From CAZWVA01 sp964636885 (lineage in GTDB: Bacteria; Desulfobacterota_D; UBA1144; Nemesobacterales; CSP1-2), in NCBI GenBank assembly GCA_964636885.1, contig CAZWVA010000001.1, forward strand, positions 1 to 64,000: a DNA stretch of 64,000 bases. Direction: 5' to 3'. This document shows, piece by piece, positions 1 to 8,271 of the stretch; the stretch's first letter is position 1, and every line of letters begins with the position of its first letter. Under the pieces are notes generated by a model. The model searched no databases. It was not told the origin of the DNA and saw only the letters and a program-made list of their open reading frames with translations. Both the position numbers and the translations under genes were made by a program.

Positions 1-88
1 CGAACGCCTCGCGGCCGCGGGAGGCGTAGCGCTCGATCCGGGCAATGGCATCCAGGATGTCTCGCAGGCGCTCCTTCGGGTCTCTCAT
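1..88 (-). CDS. hepT: HepT-like HEPN toxin, N-terminal fragment
   Basis: Only the first 29 residues are inside the window (it starts MRDPKERLRDIL and runs off the left edge). The start ATG overlaps the stop of the preceding MNT gene as ATGA, which is the usual coupling of MntA/HepT pairs. The N-terminus, an Arg/Glu-rich helix with the pattern RLRDILDAIARIERY, matches the opening helix of HepT/DUF86 HEPN proteins. In that family the toxin is a minimal RNase whose RX4-6H motif lies further downstream, outside the window, so activity cannot be judged. The identification rests on this short stretch plus the MNT partner. Confidence 0.72.
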   Translation of the reverse strand, partial: MRDPKERLRDILDAIARIERYASRGREAF

Positions 89-375
89 AGTGGCACCGCC
101 TCCCGGAGGACGCGCTCCCGAATGCGCGCCTTGAGACCCCGCTCCGTCACCACGTCGACAGGACAACCTAGGAGACGTTCCAGCTCGTATTGAAGACCTC
201 CCAGGTCGAATAGACTGCGTCCGGGTTCCATTTCAACCAGAAAATCAATGTCGCTTTTTTCATCCGCTTCGCCGCGGGCCATAGACCCAAATACGCGGAC
301 ATTGCGCGCACCGTACCTGGCTGCAACCCGCAGGATCTCGTTCCGTTTCTCTTTCAGCAGTTGCTCAACGGTCAT
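85..375 (-). CDS. mntA: MntA-like minimal nucleotidyltransferase (antitoxin of HepT)
   Basis: This is a 96-residue protein with the nucleotidyltransferase signature GSX10DXD seen exactly (G30-S31, then D42 and D44), the size and layout of minimal nucleotidyltransferase (MNT) domains. Characterised MntA antitoxins AMPylate a tyrosine of the HEPN partner HepT, and a HepT-like gene follows with an ATGA overlap. Its 5' end overlaps the end of hsdM by 11 bases, so hsdM, mntA and hepT form one tightly packed transcription unit. Codon choice is GC-rich (many CGC/CGG), like hsdM and unlike the rest of the window, which suggests common acquisition. A stand-alone nucleotidyltransferase without toxin function is less likely. 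Confidence 0.85.
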   Translation of the reverse strand: MTVEQLLKEKRNEILRVAARYGARNVRVFGSMARGEADEKSDIDFLVEMEPGRSLFDLGGLQYELERLLGCPVDVVTERGLKARIRERVLREAVPL

Positions 376-1966
376 AGCCCAGCTCCTTTAGGTTCTTGGC
401 GATGGCGGTGTCGAGCCTTGCGGCCTCGGCCTGCTGCTCGCGAAGTTGCGCTACCAGCCGCTGCATCTTCTCCTCGAACGGTTCGTCGTCGTCTTCTTGA
501 GGTGGCGCGCCCACGTAGCGGCCAGGGGTGAGCACGTAGCCGTGGCTGCGGACTTCATCCAGCGTGGTGCTCTTGCAGAACCCCGGGATGTCCTGGTACT
601 CGCCCGCGTCCTCCTCGCCGCGCCAGGCGTGGTAGGTGTTTGCGATCTTCTGGATGTCTTCGTCGGTCAGCTCGCGATGCGTGCGGTCCACCATGCGGCC
701 CATCTTTCGGGCATCGATGAAGAGCACCTCCCCGCGGCGGTCCCGTAGGGGCACGGCATGCCGTGCCCCTACACCTGATTTGTCGCGGGCAATGAACCAC
801 AGGCACGCCGGGATCTGCGTCGAGTAGAAGAGCTGACCCGGCAGCGCGACCATACAGTCCACGAGATCCGCCTCGATGATGTTCTTGCGGATCTCACCCT
901 CGCCGGACTGCATGGATGACATCGAGCCGTTGGCCAAGACGAAGCCGGCCACTCCCGCGGGCGCCAGGTGATGGATGATGTGCTGAACCCAGGCGAAATT
1001 GGCGTTGCCCACGGGCGGGACGCCGTACTTCCAGCGCTTGTCGTCCCGCAGGCGGTCGCCGCCCCAGTCCGAGACGTTGAACGGCGGATTGGCGAGGATG
1101 AAGTCGGCCTTAAGATCGGGGAAGCGGTCGTCGTGGAAGGTGTCTCCGTGGGCGATCTGGCCGTCGATGCCGCGGATGGCGAGGTTCATCTTGGCGAGCC
1201 GCCAGGTGGTGTAGTTCGACTCCTGGCCATAGATGGAGATGTCGGCACGGGCGCGGCCGCCGTTGCCATTGCCGGTGGCATGCGCGCGGATGAACTCCAC
1301 CGACTGGACGAACATACCCGCCGAGCCGCAGCAGGGGTCGTAGACGCGGCCGCGATAAGGCTCGAGCATCTCGACCAAGAGCTTCACCACGCAGCGCGGG
1401 GTGTAGAACTCGCCGCCCTTCTTGCCTTCGGCGCTGGCGAACTGCGAGAGGAAGTACTCGTACACGCGCCCCAGCACGTCCTTCGCGCGGGCTTCCTCGT
1501 CGCCGACCTTGATGTTGCTGATGAGATCAATGAGCTGGCCAAGGCGCGTCTTGTCGAGCGCGGGGCGGGCGTAGTCTTTGGGCAGCACGCCCTTCAAGGC
1601 CGGGTTGTCGCGCTCGATCCCGGCCATGGCGTCGTCCACCAGCTGGCCGATCGTAGGCTGCTTGGCCTGCGCTTTGAGATACTCCCAGCGTGACTCTGAT
1701 GGGACCCAGAAGATGTTCTGGGCGCGGTATTCATCGGGGTCTTCTGGGTCGGCGCCTTGATCTCGTTCGGCTTCGAGCTTCTTGTGTTGCTCCTCGAAGG
1801 CGTCGGAGATGTACTTGAGGAAGATGAGGCCCAGGACGACGTGCTTGTACTCGGCGGCGTCCATCGAGCCGCGCAGCGCATCCGCCATACGCCAGAGCTC
1901 CGCCTCATAGCCGACGGTAGCGCCGTTGGTGTTGCCTGCCTGCATGTTGTTCTTTCGCTTTGCCAA
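365..1966 (-). CDS. hsdM: Type I restriction-modification system DNA methyltransferase (M subunit)
   Basis: A 533-residue N6-adenine methyltransferase subunit of a type I restriction-modification system. An N-terminal helical HsdM domain (about residues 20-155) is followed by the conserved GEFYTP segment (185-190), the SAM-binding motif DPCCGSAG (210-217) and the catalytic NPPF motif (293-296). The rest of a type I system (hsdS, hsdR) is not visible; the genes on this strand continue with mntA and hepT instead, overlapping by 11 bases. An extra stretch at about residues 399-408 (VGARHAVPLR) is encoded by a 28-bp palindromic repeat lying in frame between two conserved segments; family members normally pass directly from ARDK to DRRGEVLFIDAR. 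GC content and Arg codons are clearly higher than in the host genes. Confidence 0.95.
   Translation of the reverse strand: MAKRKNNMQAGNTNGATVGYEAELWRMADALRGSMDAAEYKHVVLGLIFLKYISDAFEEQHKKLEAERDQGADPEDPDEYRAQNIFWVPSESRWEYLKAQAKQPTIGQLVDDAMAGIERDNPALKGVLPKDYARPALDKTRLGQLIDLISNIKVGDEEARAKDVLGRVYEYFLSQFASAEGKKGGEFYTPRCVVKLLVEMLEPYRGRVYDPCCGSAGMFVQSVEFIRAHATGNGNGGRARADISIYGQESNYTTWRLAKMNLAIRGIDGQIAHGDTFHDDRFPDLKADFILANPPFNVSDWGGDRLRDDKRWKYGVPPVGNANFAWVQHIIHHLAPAGVAGFVLANGSMSSMQSGEGEIRKNIIEADLVDCMVALPGQLFYSTQIPACLWFIARDKSGVGARHAVPLRDRRGEVLFIDARKMGRMVDRTHRELTDEDIQKIANTYHAWRGEEDAGEYQDIPGFCKSTTLDEVRSHGYVLTPGRYVGAPPQEDDDEPFEEKMQRLVAQLREQQAEAARLDTAIAKNLKELGYDR
745..772. repeat. 28-bp perfect palindromic repeat inside hsdM
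   Basis: The arms gtaggggcacggca and tgccgtgcccctac are exact reverse complements with no spacer. The element is read in frame through hsdM without disrupting it. It resembles the short dispersed palindromes of the GTAGGGGC...GCCCCTAC type found in many bacterial genomes, and a degenerate relative occurs at 50658-50684. Confidence 0.85.
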
Positions 1967-2010
1967 GAGTTACCTCATCGGACAGTCATGCATGCCCGTG
2001 GCTGTGGGGC

Positions 2011-2099
2011 GTCTAACGTTTCTGCGGATCAGCGGCGGCACGCTTGCTCCTCAACCGATCCTCTAGCCACCACCCGTCCGCTGGATCCGCTTGTTAGGT
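2011..2099 (-). other. Integron cassette recombination site (attC)
   Basis: Read on the minus strand, the 89-bp site opens with ACCTAAC (RYYYAAC, R'') and closes with GTTAGAC (GTTRRRY, R'). Inside are the arms GCGGATCCAGCGG (L'') and CCGCTGATCCGC (L'), complementary except for one extra C in L''. That unpaired base sits in L'' only if the site belongs to the minus-strand methyltransferase gene, whose stop lies five bases upstream. Core sites, an imperfect hairpin with an extrahelical base, length and position are all as in attC sites. No integrase gene is visible in the window. Confidence 0.78.
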
Positions 2100-2103
2100 T
2101 GTC

Positions 2104-2850
2104 TTACTGCTTAACAGCAGCGAATCGCAATCGCACGTAATCCAGTATCCAATGTCCATCCGAGTTCCGAAGTTCTCCCATGCAATAGGTGGACACTTCT
2201 CGCAGAAAGGCTTCATGCTCGGTCTCAGGGATAACGTCCAAGAATCTCCGGGCAAATACTTTAAGCCAATTAACAATATGCGTGCTCAGCCTCGTAGGCC
2301 GTGGAATAAGCTCACACATGCAAACATCCATTGACTGAGCTTCAAGCCGCGCCCTATACTCCTCAACCGTGGGAAAGTACCATGGGTTTATCTCATTGAA
2401 CGCTATGCCACGCTTGTGTAGAGCTTTACGCAAAGCCCTCAATACCGTTTCTATATTTCCATGACCCCCGAACTCACCGACAAACCGTCCTCCTGGCTTA
2501 AGTGCTCGTCGAACCCCTGCGATGACATCGTCGGGACGAGTCATCCAATGGAGTGCAGCATTGGAGAACACCGCATCGAATTCCTCACAAAAGGCGAGCT
2601 CTTGTCCATCCACAACCCGTGCGTCCAGTCCTAGCTTCACCGCTGCCTTTATCATATCGGGACTTGAGTCAACCCCGATTACGATGCAGCCCATATCAGC
2701 AAGCTTGCGGCTCAAAACACCGTCACCGCATCCTAAGTCGAGAATGCGCTCACCCGGACGAGGACTCAGCAGTTCAACTACCGGAGTGGCGAGTTCAGAT
2801 ACGAAGCGAGCATCTCTTGCATATGCACTGGGACTCCAAGCCTGACTCAT
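2104..2850 (-). CDS. SAM-dependent class I methyltransferase, integron cassette gene
   Basis: A 248-residue methyltransferase of the trans-aconitate methyltransferase/UbiE-like type. The Rossmann motif I (ILDLGCGDGVLS) lies near residue 40, the acidic end of strand beta-2 (GVDSSPDM) follows, and FDAVFSNAALHWM is the motif IV-like segment. The start at 2850 is preferred because GGGGAG lies seven bases upstream; the in-frame TTG at 2865 is inside that ribosome binding site. The gene is bounded upstream by a GTTAGGT core (minus strand, 2879-2873) and downstream by the attC site, so it forms a mobile cassette of about 870 bp. The substrate is unknown. Base composition is intermediate between the GC-rich hsdM segment and the rest of the window. 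Confidence 0.85.
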   Translation of the reverse strand: MSQAWSPSAYARDARFVSELATPVVELLSPRPGERILDLGCGDGVLSRKLADMGCIVIGVDSSPDMIKAAVKLGLDARVVDGQELAFCEEFDAVFSNAALHWMTRPDDVIAGVRRALKPGGRFVGEFGGHGNIETVLRALRKALHKRGIAFNEINPWYFPTVEEYRARLEAQSMDVCMCELIPRPTRLSTHIVNWLKVFARRFLDVIPETEHEAFLREVSTYCMGELRNSDGHWILDYVRLRFAAVKQ

Positions 2851-2872
2851 ATAGCAACTCCCCAAGAAATCA

Positions 2873-2879
2873 ACCTAAC
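2873..2879 (-). other. Possible upstream integron core site (GTTAGGT)
   Basis: GTTAGGT on the minus strand fits GTTRRRY and lies 22 bases before the methyltransferase start, where the left end of the cassette would be. No partner R'' core or matching inverted arms could be found to its right, so it could be the end of a degenerate attC, an attI-type site, or chance. The AT-rich stretch 2880-3090 behind it has no gene that I can recognise. Confidence 0.4.
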
Positions 2880-3092
2880 TAATAATTAGCCTGTAAAAAT
2901 ACTGCCTAACATCCTAAGCGGAAGATTATGCTGCAACCTTTACCTTTACCGATTATCACCCAAAGAATAACAAAAACCCGATTTTTATTCAATACGCCAT
3001 AAGCGGCTAATGTTCCCAGGCGATGGTTTGCCAGCATACAGTAATCCGATGGTCAAATAGGGATGTCCTTATATGGACGCTTCTATATTGTC

Positions 3093-3977
3093 TTAGCTCC
3101 GTATGAGTTCTAGAATCGCTTTTATAACAAAATCCGGCCTCTCCCGCTGAACGAAATGGCCTACGTTTGGAAGAACGTACCGTTTATACGTATTTGTGAA
3201 GAAACGCTCCTTGCCGGCCGATGTCTCAGGGAGCGTTGCTCCATCGTCCTCCCCGTGGATGACGGTGGTCGGAACCGTGATAATCGGAGTACCTGAAACG
3301 GCAGCCTCGATCCCGTCATAGTAGGGATCTCCGGGGGCATTCCCCCAGCGGTGGCGGTAGGAGTGAATCGCTATGTCAACGAAATCGGGGTTGTCAAAGG
3401 ACATTGCCGTTTTCTCAAATGTGGCGTCATCGAAACGCCAGCCCGGCGACCAGGTCTTCCATAGGTAACGGCAAAACCCACGCCGATCCGCTTCCAGTAG
3501 GGCGCGTCCACGTTCCAGTCCAAAATACCACTGATACCAGTAGGCCCTTATCTGTTCGAGTGAAATGGCCTGGTTCGGGTTATTCGTACCGTGGCCGACC
3601 GATATCGCGATGAGTCCGCGCACACGCCTCGGCCAGATGGCAGCCACAACGTAACCGGCGCGTGCGCCCCAATCGTGACCGACAAGGAAGAATTCGTCTA
3701 TTCCTAGAGCATCTGCAAAATCTATGGCGTCCTGACCAAGAGCCGTGAGTTGTCCGCTACGGGGCGTTTCCCTATCTAGAAAGCGGGTAGGCCCAAAGCC
3801 ACGCAGATAGGGTGTAAGGGTATAACACCCGGAATCGACCAATGCGTCGAGGATGCCGTCCCAAGTCCTTACATCATCCGGAAATCCATGGAGGAGGATA
3901 ACGGGTTGCCCCTTTCCCCTCTCCTCATAGGCGATCTCAAGCCTTGGTGTTTGTACGTATTTTATTGCCTCGTTCAT
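3093..3977 (-). CDS. Alpha/beta hydrolase, epoxide hydrolase-like
   Basis: A 294-residue alpha/beta-hydrolase. HGFP (30-33) forms the oxyanion-hole turn, D102 in GHDWGA is the nucleophile (Asp, as in epoxide hydrolases and haloalkane dehalogenases), an acidic residue of HGEDD (about 243-245) completes the acid site and H274 in NVGHF is the base. A cap-domain YWYQWYF segment could give the ring-opening tyrosine. No signal peptide is seen, so it is probably cytoplasmic. An AAGGAGTT ribosome site lies just before the ATG. The gene starts 19 bases after the stop of the upstream transporter gene, so the two are probably co-transcribed. The substrate is unknown; a fluoroacetate or haloalkane dehalogenase-type activity is a less likely alternative. 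Confidence 0.85.
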   Translation of the reverse strand: MNEAIKYVQTPRLEIAYEERGKGQPVILLHGFPDDVRTWDGILDALVDSGCYTLTPYLRGFGPTRFLDRETPRSGQLTALGQDAIDFADALGIDEFFLVGHDWGARAGYVVAAIWPRRVRGLIAISVGHGTNNPNQAISLEQIRAYWYQWYFGLERGRALLEADRRGFCRYLWKTWSPGWRFDDATFEKTAMSFDNPDFVDIAIHSYRHRWGNAPGDPYYDGIEAAVSGTPIITVPTTVIHGEDDGATLPETSAGKERFFTNTYKRYVLPNVGHFVQRERPDFVIKAILELIRS

Positions 3978-3996
3978 ATTTAACTCCTTACAAAGA

Positions 3997-5772
3997 CTAT
4001 ACGTTAAACGGCCAGAAGACCGGAATGATCAGGACCGCGGCGATCCCAAGCAGTACGTTTAAAGGGAGTCCAATACGGATGTAATCCGAAAAGCGGTAGC
4101 CCCCAGGACCGTATACCATGAGGTTCGTCTGGTAGCCGATTGGGGTTGCAAAGCTCGCCGAGGCCGCCATCATGATGGCAAAGACAAACGGCAAAAAGCT
4201 GACCCCGATGCTCTCTGCGGTGGCCTGTGCAATTGGGAAGATCAGCACAGCGGCGGCGTTATTCGTTATAAACTCCGTAAAAGCGCTCGTTATGGTATAG
4301 ATGGCAACCAATGCGAGCCAGGGGTTATCTCCGGCAAGGCTTACCCAGGAGTGTGCTATCACCTTTGCAGCCCCCGTGTATTCCAGAGCCTGACCTACAC
4401 CAATCGATGCACCTATAACCGTAAGCACGGACCAATCGACGCTCTCCCTAGCCGAGGACCCGGTGGTGCATCGGGTGATGACCATAAGGGCGGCCGCTAT
4501 CATGGCGGCTTCAAGCATTGAGAGAATCCCAAATGCGGCAACACCGACCATGGCGGCGAGAATAACCAAGGAGATAAATGCCCTCTCATGTCTGGGTTGA
4601 GCCGAATCCTCAATAGCGCTCACCAGAAGGAAATCCCGCGAGTTTCTGTGCTGTTCTACAAATGATGGACGGGCCTCGAGAAGAAGCGTGTCTCCGGGGC
4701 GGAGGACTATGTCTCCGAGCTTGCCCCGAACCCGCTCTCCGTTCCGAGCCACGGCGATTACAACGGCCTCGTAGCGAGAGCGGAACCTGGCATCACGAAT
4801 CGTTTTTCCAACAGCCGGGCACGTATCTGATACAACCGCCTCGATTAGCCTTCTCTCCGCCCGCGGCGCATCGAGCTTAAAGAGCTGATCGGGGGCGGGA
4901 ACCAACCCCTTTATCTTTACGAGATCGACAACGGATTCAACGATTCCGAAAAAGACCAAACGATCCCCGCTCCGAAGTCTTTCCGTCGGGGCGACGGCTG
5001 GTATAACCGAGTCTCCCCTCTCTATCTCAGCCAGATAGGCTCCGGAAAGGTGGCGGAGGCCCGCCTCTTCAATCGTCTTTCCAACGAGTGGGCTTGAATT
5101 TTCAACGAGCATCTCGATCGTGTATTCTCTGGGGTCGTGTAGTTCTCTAAGAGGACCCCGACGTTCGGGAAGGAGCCACCTGCTCGCTATAACGATATAG
5201 AGGATTCCCAGAATCGCACTTGGAATACCCACCAGACCGATATCAAAAAAACCGATATGGTTAATGTTCGTGTTTTTTAGAACGAGGCCGTAAACGATGA
5301 GGTTTGTGCTGGTCCCGATTAGAGAACACGTACCGCCCAGAATCGTGGCGTAGCTTAGCGGTATCATGAACTTGGAGACGGGGAGTCGATTCCTCTTGCA
5401 CCAATCCTCGACAACTGGGACCATCATTGCAACTAGAGGGGTGTTGTTAAGAAACGCGCTTATCCCTGCAACGGGTAGCATGAGACGAAGCTGGGCAGAG
5501 ACGATTGAACGCGGACGGCCAAGAAGCCATTGCCCTATCGAGTAAACCGCACCTGTATCCCTAAGACCGGCGACAACCACGTAGAGCACGCCAACCGTGA
5601 CCAGACCGGGATTTGATAGCCCGGAGAGCGCTTCTGATGGAGGCAAAATACGTGATACGAGGAGTACGGTTAGAGCCCCTACTAGAACCAGATCCGGGCC
5701 GATTCTTGTAAGTATCAAGAAACCAACCGTTAACCCAACAACCGCAAGTGTTATCCAGGCATCAAATGACAA
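3997..5772 (-). CDS. SLC13/DASS-type anion transporter with two TrkA-C (RCK_C) domains
   Basis: A 591-residue inner-membrane transporter of the divalent anion:Na+ symporter/ArsB-NhaD fold. Hydrophobic segments fill residues 1-205 and about 395-590. Between them lie two soluble RCK_C/TrkA-C-like domains (about 215-290 and 297-378), each with the VGKTI turn. This domain order is typical of the large citrate/sulfate-like SLC13 members. Conserved loops such as FLNNTPLVAMM and TEFITNNAAAVLIFPIA are the paired substrate/sodium hairpins of the family. It starts at a TTG with AGGAG six bases upstream. Likely substrates are dicarboxylates, citrate, sulfate or similar anions; the sequence does not decide. 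The downstream hydrolase gene is probably in the same operon. Confidence 0.88.
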   Translation of the reverse strand: MSFDAWITLAVVGLTVGFLILTRIGPDLVLVGALTVLLVSRILPPSEALSGLSNPGLVTVGVLYVVVAGLRDTGAVYSIGQWLLGRPRSIVSAQLRLMLPVAGISAFLNNTPLVAMMVPVVEDWCKRNRLPVSKFMIPLSYATILGGTCSLIGTSTNLIVYGLVLKNTNINHIGFFDIGLVGIPSAILGILYIVIASRWLLPERRGPLRELHDPREYTIEMLVENSSPLVGKTIEEAGLRHLSGAYLAEIERGDSVIPAVAPTERLRSGDRLVFFGIVESVVDLVKIKGLVPAPDQLFKLDAPRAERRLIEAVVSDTCPAVGKTIRDARFRSRYEAVVIAVARNGERVRGKLGDIVLRPGDTLLLEARPSFVEQHRNSRDFLLVSAIEDSAQPRHERAFISLVILAAMVGVAAFGILSMLEAAMIAAALMVITRCTTGSSARESVDWSVLTVIGASIGVGQALEYTGAAKVIAHSWVSLAGDNPWLALVAIYTITSAFTEFITNNAAAVLIFPIAQATAESIGVSFLPFVFAIMMAASASFATPIGYQTNLMVYGPGGYRFSDYIRIGLPLNVLLGIAAVLIIPVFWPFNV

Positions 5773-6019
5773 CCGATTCTCCTAATTCCCGAATTCGATT
5801 CTATAAGGTATCGTTGAACGCAATTTAAGGTTGAACTCTTTTGAGGTTTTCCTAACCCTCTGGGATATAAAAGTATACCCCTGAATCCGAAAACGGGAAT
5901 ATTCATGGAAAGAATATCTTCCCAGAGGTTTATAAGGTAAAGTGGGTAGAAACTGCGGCCATGGTCGCTACCCAATCTCACGCGGTTCGATGAGCGATTT
6001 TATACCATGATACGCAGTG

Positions 6020-6988
6020 TTAGAGCTTAAGATAGGAAAGGACCCTGTGTTCTGAAACGTCTCTACTCCTACTAAAGGCGAGTATGGTTTCTTTCACCTT
6101 ATCCTCCTTTATTTTAGACATATGGTCTGCCTTTATAATCCAGACCTTCTTTCCCCTTGGTCCCCATACATTGGGGTTTGTGGGGCCAAAAAGCGAAAGA
6201 ACCGGTGTTCCAACGGCGGCGGCAAGGTGTGAGATTCCGGTGTCACATCCAAGGTAGAGTTGGGATAGGGAGAGAACGGCGGCTACCCTTGGGAGGGGAT
6301 GGAGGTGGAGAATTTGTGAGGATGGGAAATGCGATTTGATTAAATCTATGGTCTCCTCTTCCGCCTCCCCTGTTATCCAGATCGTTCTTCCCGATTCGGT
6401 GTCTTCTATCCATTTCCCTATATTGATGAATCTATCTATAGGCCATGCCTTTATGCCAAAGGTTCGAGGGTGTATAGCTACCAGGGGCTTATGTTCCGCA
6501 TGGGAAGATAGAAACGCCGTGGCAAAGTCCATATCCTCTCCGCTCAGGTGGACCTTGGGGTATAGAGGAGGGGTTACGTGAAGGCCGATTTCCCTAAGTA
6601 CTAGGGCTGTGTAATCGGCCGCATGCAGGTCGTCTCCTTTAGGGAAAGGTCGGTATACGAGAACCCTTCTTACACCGGTTTTTCTTAGGTTGTCACTCAC
6701 TGTCCCTTCTGGATCGCTTATATACGCGATGATTAGATCGAAGGAGGAGAAGTAATTAGAGACGTCTCTTCCGATTTTCCCATCCTTTAAATAAAGCCCT
6801 GAAATGGGGGAGGCGTCATCCCTTAGAACGGAATCCACATAGTATCTCCCCTTGGCTATTTCCCAGTAGTTTGGGTTTCCGATAACCTCTATGTAGGAAT
6901 CGGGATAGCTTCTTCTCAGGATCTCTAGAGCGGGAAGCGTAACAACCGTATCTCCAATGGCTCCCCGTCTTATAACCAGGATTCTCAT
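6020..6988 (-). CDS. Glycosyltransferase family 9 (heptosyltransferase-like)
   Basis: A 322-residue GT9 protein with two Rossmann-like halves. The N-terminus (ILVIRRGAIGDTVVTLPAL) is the acceptor-side motif of WaaC/WaaF/RfaF proteins, and the C-terminal half has CDTGISHLAAAVGTPVLSLFGPT, the nucleotide-sugar binding signature. Family members transfer ADP-heptose to the LPS core, which is one of the arguments for a Gram-negative envelope. The 247-base stretch between it and the transporter (5773-6019) and the 281 bases upstream (6989-7269) contain no convincing gene. It lies divergent from a sugar-nucleotide epimerase, so both may serve surface polysaccharide synthesis. The exact donor is unknown. 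Confidence 0.9.
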   Translation of the reverse strand: MRILVIRRGAIGDTVVTLPALEILRRSYPDSYIEVIGNPNYWEIAKGRYYVDSVLRDDASPISGLYLKDGKIGRDVSNYFSSFDLIIAYISDPEGTVSDNLRKTGVRRVLVYRPFPKGDDLHAADYTALVLREIGLHVTPPLYPKVHLSGEDMDFATAFLSSHAEHKPLVAIHPRTFGIKAWPIDRFINIGKWIEDTESGRTIWITGEAEEETIDLIKSHFPSSQILHLHPLPRVAAVLSLSQLYLGCDTGISHLAAAVGTPVLSLFGPTNPNVWGPRGKKVWIIKADHMSKIKEDKVKETILAFSRSRDVSEHRVLSYLKL

Positions 6989-7269
6989 ATCAGTACCGAT
7001 TCTGAGCGGTCTCTGTTTTTTATGGCTTTTATACCGTTTCCTAGAATCAAGGGAATGAATACATGAGGGTAAGAAGCGGTTTATCCTTCATATTCTCCTA
7101 TTTTAATGTTATTATAAATCCGATTCCAGTCAATATCTTTGTAGAAGGGATATTAATCGTTTATCTTTTTTACTTTATCGCTCTTATTTACTCGGTGCAG
7201 GAATTGGGGTTCTTAGCACGAGAAGGCTGTAATATTCATGCATCCCAGTAGAAGGAGGAAAGTGATCTA

Positions 7270-8220
7270 ATGGCTCTCTTAGTTACCGGGGTTGCCGGTT
7301 TTATCGGCTCTCATCTTGCGGAGAGGCTTATTAAAGAGGGCTTCGAGGTAACCGGCGTCGATTCCTTTCTCGATTATTATCCGAGGAGGGTTAAGGAGAG
7401 TAACCTGAGAGGACTAATCGGCGACCCTAGGTTTAAGTTCATCGAGGGTAACATACTCGATTTGGATCTTAAAGGGATCCTAAGCCGTGTTGACGCTGTC
7501 TTTCATCAGGCCGCTATCCCCGGTGTTAGGGCCAGTTGGGGAAGGGACTTCAATCAGTACGTTGAAAACAACATACTCGGAACCCAGGTCCTCCTAGAAG
7601 CCTGCAAAGACGCAAGGATTGAGAAATTCGTATACGCCTCTTCTTCCTCTATTTACGGGGATGCGGATGAACTTCCAATAAAGGAGACCACTCCAACGAA
7701 TCCAGTCTCACCTTATGGCGTTTCTAAGTTAGCCGGGGAGCATTTGGCCTCCCTTTATTTCAAAGGCTATGGTATTCCCGTCGTGTCTCTCAGGTATTTT
7801 ACGGTATATGGGCCCAGGCAACGCCCGGATATGGGGTTCCATAGGTTCATAAGCGCGGTTCTCATGGGAAGGGAAATAGAGATATACGGCACTGGGGAGC
7901 AAACCAGGGACTTCACCTTTATCGATGATGCTGTTGAAGCGAATTTGCAAGCGTACTATAGAGGAAAGGAGGGTGAAAGCTATAATGTGGGTGGAGGGAG
8001 CAGAATAAAACTCGTCGAGGCCATCAAGATCATCGAAGGGATCTCCGGCAAGAGGGCTAACATAAGGTATAAAGAGCCTCAGAGAGGAGATGCAAAGCAC
8101 ACGTATGCGGATGTGTCAAAGGCAAAGAGGGACTTAGGTTATTCGCCTAAGTTTGATATTCATCAAGGATTAAGAAGACACTACGATTGGTTGAGGGAGA
8201 ATCTGGATATTTACAGGTGA
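7270..8220 (+). CDS. NAD-dependent sugar-nucleotide epimerase/dehydratase (extended SDR)
   Basis: A 316-residue extended short-chain dehydrogenase. TGVAGFIGSH (6-15) is the NAD-binding TGxxGxxG loop, the SSS at 124-126 and Y149/K153 (YGVSK) form the catalytic triad, and RYFTVYGPRQRPDM is the usual substrate-binding region. It is closest in pattern to UDP-glucuronate 4-epimerase and UDP-glucose 4-epimerase-like enzymes. A ribosome site (AGAAGGAGG) lies upstream of the ATG. It is followed by a Trm112-like gene on the same strand and lies beside the GT9 gene on the opposite strand, suggesting a role in cell-surface sugar supply. Confidence 0.9.
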   Translation: MALLVTGVAGFIGSHLAERLIKEGFEVTGVDSFLDYYPRRVKESNLRGLIGDPRFKFIEGNILDLDLKGILSRVDAVFHQAAIPGVRASWGRDFNQYVENNILGTQVLLEACKDARIEKFVYASSSSIYGDADELPIKETTPTNPVSPYGVSKLAGEHLASLYFKGYGIPVVSLRYFTVYGPRQRPDMGFHRFISAVLMGREIEIYGTGEQTRDFTFIDDAVEANLQAYYRGKEGESYNVGGGSRIKLVEAIKIIEGISGKRANIRYKEPQRGDAKHTYADVSKAKRDLGYSPKFDIHQGLRRHYDWLRENLDIYR

Positions 8221-8271
8221 TCGTTCAATAATGAAACCGTTGGATGTAAGTACGTAGGTAGGAGATTAGTA

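Noticed and set aside
968..1693. 241-codon open frame opposite hsdM
   Set aside because: Antisense shadow of a GC-rich gene; no motif and low-complexity Ala/Val/Asp composition.
2904..2910. GCCTAAC as a second integron core
   Set aside because: The sequence fits RYYYAAC/GTTRRRY, but no complementary arms or matching second core were found within 130 bases.
5751..5981. 76-codon open frame on the minus strand upstream of the DASS gene
   Set aside because: No recognisable pattern and it overlaps the transporter start; intergenic noise is more likely.
7063..7251. Short hydrophobic open frame of 62 codons
   Set aside because: No convincing ribosome site, no family resemblance, and it lies in AT-rich DNA between divergent genes.
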